Part shown: in pieces, positions 12,352-20,981 of the stretch
Layout of the letters: every line of letters begins with the position of its first letter
Numbering within the stretch: position 1 is the stretch's first letter
Source of the DNA: Sulfurisoma sp963709555
GTDB lineage: Bacteria > Pseudomonadota > Gammaproteobacteria > Burkholderiales > Rhodocyclaceae
Assembly: GCA_963709555.1 (NCBI GenBank)
Contig: CAVPWR010000008.1
Span: 558,001 to 622,000, forward strand
Direction: 5' to 3'
Length of the DNA: 64,000 nucleotides
Notes under the pieces: model-generated
What the model was told of the DNA's origin: nothing
Databases searched by the model: none
What the model saw: the letters and a program-made list of their open reading frames with translations, nothing else
Program-made: the position numbers and the translations under genes

Positions 12352-13456
12352 CTACACGCCCTGCTTCAGGCTGGCCTCGATGAAGGCGTCGAGGTCGCCG
12401 TCGAGCACCTTCTGGGTGTTGGAAATCTCGACGTTGGTGCGCAGGTCCTTGATGCGGGAATTGTCCAGCACATAGCTGCGGATCTGGTGGCCCCAGCCGA
12501 CGTCGGTCTTGCCGGCCTCGAGTTTGTCAGCTTCAGCCTGGCGCTTGCGCAGTTCCAGTTCGTAGAGCCGCGACTTCAGCATCGCCATGGCCTCGGCGCG
12601 GTTGCGGTGCTGCGAGCGGTCATTCTGGCACTGCACGACGATGCCGGTGGGGGCGTGGGTGATGCGGATGGCCGAGTCGGTCTTGTTGATGTGCTGGCCG
12701 CCGGCGCCGGAGGCACGGAAGGTGTCGACGCGCAGGTCGGCGGGGTTGATCTCGACCTCGATCGAGTCGTCGATCTCGGGATAAACGTAGAGGCTGGCGA
12801 ACGAGGTGTGGCGGCCGCCGGATGAGTCGAACGGCGACTTGCGCACCAGGCGATGGACGCCGGTTTCAGTGCGCAGATGGCCGTAGGCATAGTCGCCCTC
12901 GACCTTGAGCGAGGCGCTGCGGATGCCGGCGACGTCGCCGTCGGTCTGTTCCAGCACCTCGGTCTTGAAGCCCTTGCGCTCGCAATACTTGAGGTACTGG
13001 CGCAGCAGCATCGACGCCCAGTCGCAGGCCTCGGTGCCGCCGGCGCCGGCCTGGATGTCGATGAAGCAGTTGTTGGGATCGGCCGGATTGGCGAACATGC
13101 GGCGGAATTCGAGACCGGCAACACGCTCGTTGAGGCCGGCAAGGTCGTCCTCGACCGAGATCAGCGTGTCCTCGTCATCCTCGCCGCGGGCGAGGTCGAG
13201 CAGGTCCTGCGCGTCGGCGAGTTGCTGGCCGATATCGCGCAGCGTCACGACGACGTTTTCGAGGGATTTCTTGTCCTTGCCTAGCGTCTGGGCGCGCTTG
13301 GCGTCGTCCCAGACCTTGGGGTCTTCCAGTTCGCGCGCGAGTTCTTCGAGTTTCGATGCCTTGGCATCGTAGTCAAAGATACCTCCGCAGTTCGGTCTCG
13401 CGACGCTTCAGGTCGGCGAGGCGGTTGGCGATGGCGTTGAGGCGTTCGGCTTCCAT
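12352..13456 (-). CDS. prfB: Peptide chain release factor 2, with programmed +1 frameshift
   Basis: RF2 recognises UAA and UGA stop codons. The gene starts at ATG 13456 with MEAERLNAIANRLADLKRR, then reaches an in-frame TGA after codon CTT. A +1 shift at CTT TGA C continues as DYDAKASKLEELARELED and stays open to 12352, giving 367 residues, the usual RF2 length. The SPF tripeptide that reads the stop codon is in KSPFDSSGGRH and the catalytic GGQ in SGAGGQHINKTDS. The shift makes RF2 regulate its own synthesis: slow termination at UGA favours shifting when RF2 is scarce (established for this family). Standard frame calling would give only the downstream 298 residues. Confidence 0.96.
13373..13386 (-). 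promoter_or_regulatory. prfB programmed +1 frameshift site
   Basis: On the coding strand the site reads GGAGG TAT CTT TGA C. The internal Shine-Dalgarno-like GGAGG sits 3 nt before the slippery CTT, and TGA followed by C is a weak stop. This is the classic arrangement that lets the ribosome slip one base forward into the main RF2 frame. Confidence 0.93.
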
Positions 13457-13556
13457 GGGGGTCTTTTCTTCGATTCGTCGGTAAGGCGGCATTTTAATCG
13501 CCGCTGTCCCGCCAGCGCCAGCGCGATGCCTCCTTTTGGGAACTTTTTCGGTGTCG

Positions 13557-16229
13557 TCACGGCGACAGTCGCCGCACGATGGCCTTGCGCGTCTCTTCGA
13601 TGATGCCGAGCGCCAGCGCGAACGGCAGGGCGAACAGCCAGACCTCGGCCGCCAGCGGCGCCGTGCCGAACAGCCGGTTGCCCCAGGGCGTATAGACGAT
13701 GGCGAGCAGCAGCAACGCTTCGAAGGCGAGGCCGGCCAGCAACAGGCGGTTCTCGAACAGAGGAAAGCGCCATGGTGGCAGGCGCGGATGGCGACAGACG
13801 AAGACGTTCACCATTTGCGCCAGCACGATGGCGGCGAGGCAGGCCGTGGTGGCTTGCAGATAGACGGGGTCGCCGGGTGCGAAGGTCTGGCCGTAGGTCC
13901 AGCCCGCGGCGCCGAGCACGAAGAAGAAGGCGGCCATTGCCGCCAGTGCTTCGAGCGGGCCAAGGAACAGGTAGGCGCGCGCCAGCAGCGGCCAGGACAG
14001 CAGCCGCTCGCCGCGCGGCCGCGGCGGCCGGCGCATGACGTCGGCGTGGGGGCGCTCGGCGCCCAGCGCCAGGGCCGGAACCATGTCGGTGCCGAGGTCC
14101 ACGGCGAGGATCTGGATCACCGTGAGCGGCAGCGGGATGCGGAACAGCACGAAAGCCAGATAGGGCACGACCTCCGGGATGTTCGAGGTCAGGATGTAGG
14201 TAAGGAACTTGCGGATGTTTTCGTAGACCGCCCGGCCTTCCTCGATGGCATTGACGATGGTGCCGAAGTGGTCGTCGAGCAGCACGATGTCGGCCGCCTC
14301 GCGGGCGACGTCGGTGCCGGACAGGCCCATGGCGATGCCGATGTCGGCCGTCTTCAGCGCCGGCGCGTCGTTCACGCCGTCGCCGGTGACCGCGACGATC
14401 TCGCCCTTGCGCTGCAGCGCCTGGACGATGAGCATCTTCTGCTCGGCGCTGACGCGGGCGAAGAGGATCTCCGGCGCGTCGAGCGCGAGTTGCAGGCTGG
14501 CGGAGTCCATCCGCCGCACCTCGTCCCCGGTCAGTACCGTCGGCGCGTGCGTGCGTACAACGTCCACTTCCCTGGCCAGCGCCACCGCCGTGTGCGGATG
14601 GTCGCCGGTGACCATGATCACGCGCACGCCGGCCTCGTGGCAGCGGGTCACTGCCTCGTGTACGTCGGGACGCGGAGGGTCTTCGAGGCCGATCAGGCCG
14701 CACAGTTCGAGGCCGTCCTCGCTCGGTTCGCCGGTCTCGGCCGCGAGCGGCTTCCACGCCAGCGCCAGCACGCGCAGGCCGCGGTCGGCCATGTCGTTCT
14801 GGGCGCGGCGCAGCAGTTCATGCGCTTGCGCGTCGAAGGGGCGGGAGGTGTCTCCGTCCAGCCATGTCGTGCACAGCGGCAGCACACTCTCGGGGGCGCC
14901 CTTGCACCAGAGGAAGCCGCTGCCCGCCGTTTCGCGGGTGATGACCGACATGCGCCGCCGCTCGGCGTCGAAGGGAATCTCGCCGGCGCGGCGGCCGAGT
15001 TCGGGAATGTCGCCGGCGAATTGCCACAGGGCGATTTCCATGGGGTCGCCGCTGGGAGCGGATGCGTGATTCGGAAACTTGAGGCTGTGGCAGAAGCGGG
15101 CGACGGCGCGCAGGTGCAGGTCGTAGGCGCGCGGCCAGCGCTCCGCGGCGAGGCGGTGGCGGCCGGCGACGAAGAGTTCGCGCACCGTCATGCGGTTTTG
15201 GGTCAGGGTGCCGGTCTTGTCGGTGAGGATGACCGTCGCGCTGCCCAGCGTTTCGACCGCCGGCAGGTGGCGCACCAGGGCATTGCGCCGGGCCATGCGC
15301 TGCGTCGCCAGGGCCAGCGAGAGGGTCACCGTCGGCAGCATGCCCTCGGGCACGTTCGCGACGATGATGCCGATGGCGAACATGAAGTTCGCCCAGAAGG
15401 GCAGTCCGATGGCCTGGCCGATGGCGAAGAAGACGAGGCCGAGGCCGAGCGCCAGCAAGGCGACCAGGCGTGAGACGCGACGGATCTCCTTCTGCAGCGG
15501 CGACTCGGTTTCGCCGGCCGTCTGCGTCAGGTGGGCGATGCGGCCGAACTCGGTGCGCATGCCGGTGGCGTAGACGACGGCGCTGCACTCGCCCGAGACG
15601 ATCAGCGTGCCGGCGAGCACCAGGGCCCGCGCCGCGAGCGGGTCGGGGATCGCATCGCTGATGGCGTCGGCGCTGCGTGACTTGGGCCGCGACTCTCCGG
15701 TCAGCGTGGCGAGGTTAACGCGCAGGCCCCAGCTCTCGACCAGGCGGCAGTCCGCCGGCACCTTGGCTCCTTCGGCCAGCAGCACGATGTCGCCCGGCAC
15801 CAGTTCGGCCGCCGGCACTTCCAGGGTAAGGTCGTCGCGCCGCACCTGTACCTGCTGCGGCAGCAGCTGGCTCAGCGCGGCCAGCGCCGCTTCGGCGCGC
15901 CAGGCCTGCCAGAAGGAAAAGCAGCCATTGACGACGATGACGCCGACGATGGCCAGTCCCAGTTGCGCCATGCCCTGGCCCGGCCCGAAATGCTCGGCGA
16001 CGAGTGCCAGCGCCGCAGCCAGCCAGAGGATGAGCGCGAAGAAGTGGGTGAACTCGCGGGCGAGCGTCAGCCATACGGGATCGCGGGCGGCGGCCTCGAC
16101 CCGGTTGGGGCCGAATTCCGCCAGCCGCCGCCGGGCCTCGGCCGCCGTCAGGCCCTGCGGTCCGCTGCCCAGCGCCGCAAGCGCTGCTTCAGGCGACTGC
16201 TCGGCGATGTGCGGGACGGGCGGGGTCAT
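13557..16229 (-). CDS. P2-type cation-transporting ATPase, Na,K-ATPase-like (P2C-like)
   Basis: An 890-residue P-type ATPase with the N-terminal cation-ATPase domain, actuator loop TGES (177-180), phosphorylation motif DKTGTLTQNRMT with Asp337, the hinge GDGVNDAPAL, and ten hydrophobic segments. The membrane motifs resemble animal Na,K- and H,K-ATPases more than SERCA: ANVPEGMLPTVT in M4 (Glu295), YILTSNIPEVVPY in M5, and VDLGTDMVPALAL in M6. The last segment (IEETRKAIVRR) also aligns with the Na,K-ATPase C-terminus. In M8, QMVN replaces the QWAD expected for the third sodium site. It should move cations across the inner membrane; the ion is not proven. It stands between prfB and recJ. Confidence 0.88.
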   Translation of the reverse strand: MTPPVPHIAEQSPEAALAALGSGPQGLTAAEARRRLAEFGPNRVEAAARDPVWLTLAREFTHFFALILWLAAALALVAEHFGPGQGMAQLGLAIVGVIVVNGCFSFWQAWRAEAALAALSQLLPQQVQVRRDDLTLEVPAAELVPGDIVLLAEGAKVPADCRLVESWGLRVNLATLTGESRPKSRSADAISDAIPDPLAARALVLAGTLIVSGECSAVVYATGMRTEFGRIAHLTQTAGETESPLQKEIRRVSRLVALLALGLGLVFFAIGQAIGLPFWANFMFAIGIIVANVPEGMLPTVTLSLALATQRMARRNALVRHLPAVETLGSATVILTDKTGTLTQNRMTVRELFVAGRHRLAAERWPRAYDLHLRAVARFCHSLKFPNHASAPSGDPMEIALWQFAGDIPELGRRAGEIPFDAERRRMSVITRETAGSGFLWCKGAPESVLPLCTTWLDGDTSRPFDAQAHELLRRAQNDMADRGLRVLALAWKPLAAETGEPSEDGLELCGLIGLEDPPRPDVHEAVTRCHEAGVRVIMVTGDHPHTAVALAREVDVVRTHAPTVLTGDEVRRMDSASLQLALDAPEILFARVSAEQKMLIVQALQRKGEIVAVTGDGVNDAPALKTADIGIAMGLSGTDVAREAADIVLLDDHFGTIVNAIEEGRAVYENIRKFLTYILTSNIPEVVPYLAFVLFRIPLPLTVIQILAVDLGTDMVPALALGAERPHADVMRRPPRPRGERLLSWPLLARAYLFLGPLEALAAMAAFFFVLGAAGWTYGQTFAPGDPVYLQATTACLAAIVLAQMVNVFVCRHPRLPPWRFPLFENRLLLAGLAFEALLLLAIVYTPWGNRLFGTAPLAAEVWLFALPFALALGIIEETRKAIVRRLSP

Positions 16230-16261
16230 GGGTGCTGCTCGCCGATGGGTAGGTTCTTGAA

Positions 16262-17953
16262 TTAAGCCGGTTCGAAGTGCTCGATCACCAGCTGCAGGCT
16301 CTCGATGCCCATGTATTCGTTGGCGTCGATGCGGAAGGCGGCGCGGATGCGCGCCGGCGCCGGATCGGCGCAGTTGAAGCGGATGGCTTCATAGCGGGCA
16401 CGACCTTTCTTCAACGCCAGCTTGAGGTGCTTTTCCTTGAGCAGCTTCTGGCCCGCCACCTCGAACTCGTCGGCGAACATCGGCGCCGGAAAGCCCTGGC
16501 CCCAGATCTCGTTGCGCAGGAGCTGGGCGCTGGCGAGCGAGAGGTAGCCGGTCTCGAGCGGCCCGTCGCTCTCCAGCGTGCGCGAGAGCTGCGCCGGCGA
16601 CAGCAGCTGCGCCGCGACCTCTTCGAACAGTTGCTCGAACTCTGTCAGCCGGTACTCGAGCAGCGTCACTCCGGCGGCGGCGGCGTGGCCGCCGAAGCGC
16701 AGCAGCAGGTCGGGGGCGCGCTTGGCGACGAGGTCGAGCGCGTCGCGCAGGTGCAGGCCGGGGATGGAGCGGCCGGAACCCTTGACCTGATCGTCGTCAC
16801 CGCGGGCGAAGGCGAAGGTGGGACGGTGCAGGCGCTCCTTGACGCGGCCGGCGAGGATGCCGACCACGCCCTGGTGCCAGTCGGGATCGAACAGCGTCAG
16901 GCTGGCGCGGCTGGCGGCGTCGATGCTTTCGATGAAGGTCTCGGCGCCGGCCTGCATGCCGGCCTCGATGCTGCGCCGTTCGCGGTTGAGGGTGTCGAGC
17001 TCGGTGGCGATGTTCATGGCGCGGCCAGCGTCGTCGGTGATCAGGCACTCGATGCCCAGCGCCATGTCGGCCAGGCGCCCTGCCGCGTTGAGGCGCGGGC
17101 CGAGGGCGAAGCCGAGGTCGAAGGTGCTGGCTTGGCGCGGGTCGCGGCCGGCCACGGCGAAGAGGGCGCGGATGCCCGGCTGCATCCTGCCTTCGCGCAT
17201 GCGATTGATGCCCTGCGATACCAGCACGCGGTTGTTGCGGTCGAGCGGCACCACGTCGGCGACGGTGCCGAGCGCGACGAGGTCGAGCAGGGCGCCGAGG
17301 TTGGGCTCGGGACTGTCCTTGAAGGCGCCGCGGTTTCGCAACTCCGCCCGCAGCGCCAGCATCACGTAGAACATCACGCCGACGCCGGCGATGGCGCGGC
17401 TGGCGAAGCCGCAGCCGGGCTGGTTGGGATTGACGATGACCGCGGCGGCGGGCAGCTCGGGCCCCGGCAGGTGGTGGTCGGTGATCAGCGTGGCGATGCC
17501 CAAGCGATTGGCCTCGGCCACGCCCTCGACGCTGGCGATGCCGTTGTCGACGGTGACGATGATGTCGGGCTTTTGCGGGGCGGCGAGGCGCACCACCTCG
17601 GGCGAGAGGCCGTAGCCGAGCTTGAAGCGGTCGGGTACCAGATAATCGACATTGGCGCCGAACAGGCGCAGCGCGCGGATGCCGACGGCGCAGGCGGTGG
17701 CGCCGTCGCAGTCGTAGTCAGCGACGATCAGCAGCTTCTTCTGCGCCGTGATGGCGTCGGCGAGCAGCCGCGCCGCTTCGGTCGCGCCTTTGAGCGTGTC
17801 CGGCGGCAGCAGGGCGGACAGCCGCGTGTCCAGTTCGTCCGCTGCGGCGACGCCGCGCGCGGCGTAGAGCCGGGCCAGCAGCGGATGCACGCCGGCCTGT
17901 TCGAGCGTCAGGCGCGCGCGGGTGGGGACGGGGCGGAGGGCGATGCGGGTCAT
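16262..17953 (-). CDS. recJ: Single-stranded-DNA-specific exonuclease RecJ
   Basis: RecJ degrades single-stranded DNA 5' to 3' in recombination and mismatch repair. The 563-residue protein has the DHH-family motifs VADYDCDGATA and TDHHLPG, VTVDNGIAS, and the DHHA1 motif RFGGHAAAAG near residue 425. An OB-like C-terminal domain is present, and length matches bacterial RecJ. Its ATG overlaps the stop of the upstream unknown gene by 4 nt (ATGA), so the two are translationally coupled. Confidence 0.96.
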   Translation of the reverse strand: MTRIALRPVPTRARLTLEQAGVHPLLARLYAARGVAAADELDTRLSALLPPDTLKGATEAARLLADAITAQKKLLIVADYDCDGATACAVGIRALRLFGANVDYLVPDRFKLGYGLSPEVVRLAAPQKPDIIVTVDNGIASVEGVAEANRLGIATLITDHHLPGPELPAAAVIVNPNQPGCGFASRAIAGVGVMFYVMLALRAELRNRGAFKDSPEPNLGALLDLVALGTVADVVPLDRNNRVLVSQGINRMREGRMQPGIRALFAVAGRDPRQASTFDLGFALGPRLNAAGRLADMALGIECLITDDAGRAMNIATELDTLNRERRSIEAGMQAGAETFIESIDAASRASLTLFDPDWHQGVVGILAGRVKERLHRPTFAFARGDDDQVKGSGRSIPGLHLRDALDLVAKRAPDLLLRFGGHAAAAGVTLLEYRLTEFEQLFEEVAAQLLSPAQLSRTLESDGPLETGYLSLASAQLLRNEIWGQGFPAPMFADEFEVAGQKLLKEKHLKLALKKGRARYEAIRFNCADPAPARIRAAFRIDANEYMGIESLQLVIEHFEPA

Positions 17954-18954
17954 GGCGCGATGACATCCAGCAGCGACCGCGGCCGGCGCCAGAAGCGCAG
18001 CGCGTCGCCGCGCGTGAGTTCGAGGTCGAGCGTGGTTTCGTCGCCGAGCCCGGTGAGGATGAGTTTCTTCACGCGTCCGCCGCGCAGGGCGGCGGCGAGC
18101 GGGGCGAGGCGCTCGCGGTCGAGGGTGACCATGGCGTCGCGCCAGGCCTGGGCATCGAGCTGCTGGGCCGGGGGCTGCAGCCGCTCCTCGACCAGCAGCG
18201 TGCTGCCGGCGGTCGGCAGGGCGTCGCTGGCGGGCTGCCAGGGCACGCCGGCATGGCGGGCCAGGCCGCGCGCCAGCGTGCCGCCACCGCCGACTTTTTG
18301 GTAGGGCGCGCGGGTGGCGGCGGGCAGGCGGCCGGCACCCCAGAACCAGAGCATGTTGATGGTGGGCAGGCCGGCATCCTCGCGACGGCGGTTGAGATCG
18401 AGCGCGTGCAGCTCGATCTGCGCCTCGTTGGCGAGGCGCAGCCAGCGCGCGCCATCGCGCCCGCGCGGCAGCAGCGCGGCGGCGCCGCGGCCGACCACCG
18501 CGGCGAGCGGGGGGGCGTCGATGTCGGCCGGCGCGGCGAGTTCGATGTAGCCGTGGCCCGAGGGACGCAGGAAAAAGCGCCCGACCGCCGCAAAAGTCGG
18601 CGCCAGCGCCACGGTGATTGCGGCGATCTCGTCGGCCTGCAGATCGAGTTCAGTTGGGTCGGCCAGGCTCGGGTGGCCGTGCTCGAAGGCGAGGTGGGAT
18701 GGGTCGGCGCAGATCCAGTCGGCGTTGCCCGGTTCGGCGTCTTCGCCGAGCAGGCGCAGCGCGGCCGCTGGAGGCATGGTCGTGTCGTGGCCGAGTCGTT
18801 GCGACAGCCAGGCTTCGAAGGTGAGCGGGGAGGAATGACTGTGACGGCCGCGACCGAGCAGCCAGAACAGCGCCGGCAATTCGAGATCGAACATCACGTC
18901 GGGCAGCGCCTTGGCCGGCCAGAGCAGGCCGGGCAGCGCCAGATGGACTTGCAT
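17950..18954 (-). CDS. Conserved protein related to phosphoglycerate-mutase-like regulatory proteins (COG4255-type)
   Basis: A 334-residue cytoplasmic protein with no signal peptide. Segments such as FALEHGHPSLADP-like and NMLWFWGAGRLP resemble proteins annotated in betaproteobacteria as phosphoglycerate mutase-related or RpfE-type regulatory proteins (COG4255), often found next to recJ. The alkaline-phosphatase-type metal ligands of true independent phosphoglycerate mutases are not obvious here, so enzyme activity is doubtful. It is coupled to recJ by an ATGA overlap and lies divergent from lolC, 27 nt apart. Two copies of the dispersed AAAAGTCGGC motif fall inside this gene. Confidence 0.6.
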   Translation of the reverse strand: MQVHLALPGLLWPAKALPDVMFDLELPALFWLLGRGRHSHSSPLTFEAWLSQRLGHDTTMPPAAALRLLGEDAEPGNADWICADPSHLAFEHGHPSLADPTELDLQADEIAAITVALAPTFAAVGRFFLRPSGHGYIELAAPADIDAPPLAAVVGRGAAALLPRGRDGARWLRLANEAQIELHALDLNRRREDAGLPTINMLWFWGAGRLPAATRAPYQKVGGGGTLARGLARHAGVPWQPASDALPTAGSTLLVEERLQPPAQQLDAQAWRDAMVTLDRERLAPLAAALRGGRVKKLILTGLGDETTLDLELTRGDALRFWRRPRSLLDVIAP

Positions 18955-18981
18955 GGCTCCATGTTAACATGCGCCCCGACC

Positions 18982-20236
18982 ATGCTTCCCTTTCGCTACG
19001 AGCTCTTCATCGGCCTGCGCTACACCCGCGCCAAGAAACGCCTGACGGGCCGCAACCATTTCATCTCCTTCATCTCGCTGATCTCGATGCTGGGCATCGC
19101 GCTCGGGGTGGCGGCGCTGATCGTGGTGCTGTCGGTGATGAACGGCTTCCAGAAGGAACTGCGCACGCGCATCCTCGGCGTCGCCTCGCATGTGCAGATA
19201 TCGGCCGCCAACGGTGAGCTGGCCAACTGGCAGACGCCGCTTGCGGCGGCGCAGCGCCACCCGCGCGTCGAGGCGGCCGCGCCCTACGTCCAGGCCCAGG
19301 CCATGCTCGCCTTCGACAGCCAGGTACGCGGCGCGATGATCCGCGGCGTGCTGCCCGAGGCCGAGGACAAGGTCGCCGACTTCGCCCGCTACATGAAGAC
19401 GGGCAAACTCGACGCGCTGAAGGAAGGCGAATTCGGCATCGTTCTCGGCAGCGAGCTGGCGCGCGCGCTGCAGGTCTATGCCGGCGACAAGGTGGCGCTG
19501 ATCGCGCCGCAGGGCCTGGTGACGCCGGCGGCCGTGCTGCCGCGCATGAAGCAGTTCACCATCGTCGGCATTTTCGAGGCCGGCATGTACGAGTACGACT
19601 CGGGCCTGGCGCTGATCCACATGGCCGACGCACAGAAGCTCTACCGCATGGGCGATTCCGTCTCCGGCGTGCGCCTCAAGGTCGACGACCTGTTCGCCGC
19701 GCCGCGCATCGCGCGCGAACTGCTGCGCTACGTGGACACCGACGCCTACGTCTCCGACTGGACGCGCAACCACGCCAACTTCTTCCGCGCGGTGCAGATC
19801 GAGAAGAACATGATGTTCCTGATCCTGCTGCTGATCGTGGCGGTGGCGGCCTTCAATATCGTGTCGACGCTGGTGATGATGATTCAGGACAAGCAGCCGG
19901 ACATCGCCATCCTGCGCACGCTCGGCGCCAGCCCGGCGAGCGTGATGGCCATTTTCATCGTCCAGGGCACGTTGATCGGCGTGATCGGCCTGGCTGCCGG
20001 CGTGGCCGGCGGCGTGGCGCTGGCGCTCAATGTTGACGTGGTGGTGCCGGCGCTGGAACGGCTGATCGGCATGCAGTTCCTCGCCAAGGATGTCTATTAC
20101 ATCTCCGACCTGCCGTCCGACCTGCACTGGAACGACGTCGGCGTGATCGCCGGGGTGTCCTTCGTGCTGACGCTGCTGGCGACGCTCTACCCGAGCTGGC
20201 GGGCCTCGCGCGTCAATCCGGCGGAGGCGCTGCGCT

Positions 20237-20244
<8 letters not shown>
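18982..20244 (+). CDS. lolC: Lipoprotein-releasing ABC permease LolC/LolE
   Basis: A 420-residue inner-membrane permease of the MacB/FtsX superfamily that extracts outer-membrane lipoproteins for LolA. It has an N-terminal membrane helix (about residues 25-50), a large periplasmic domain with a typical hook region (about 180-200), and three further helices at 270-410. The opening YELFIGLRYTRAKKR is characteristic of LolC/E. Only one permease gene is present beside lolD, so it may work as a homodimer as in other single-permease systems. The lolD start lies inside its 3' end. Confidence 0.95.
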
Positions 20245-20914
<670 letters not shown>

Positions 20915-20941
20915 TCCTGCCGTGTAACGCGGGCTGGTGAC

Positions 20942-20950
20942 TGATATAGT
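20942..20950 (+). promoter_or_regulatory. Extended -10 promoter before the DUF1631 gene
   Basis: TGATATAGT matches an extended -10 element (TGnTATAAT) with one mismatch. It lies 32 nt before ATG 20982. If it is used, transcription begins after the GTG at 20937, which argues for ATG 20982 as the real start of the downstream gene. Confidence 0.45.
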
Positions 20951-20981
20951 TCGCCAGACACTACACGCCAATGCCAGCAAC

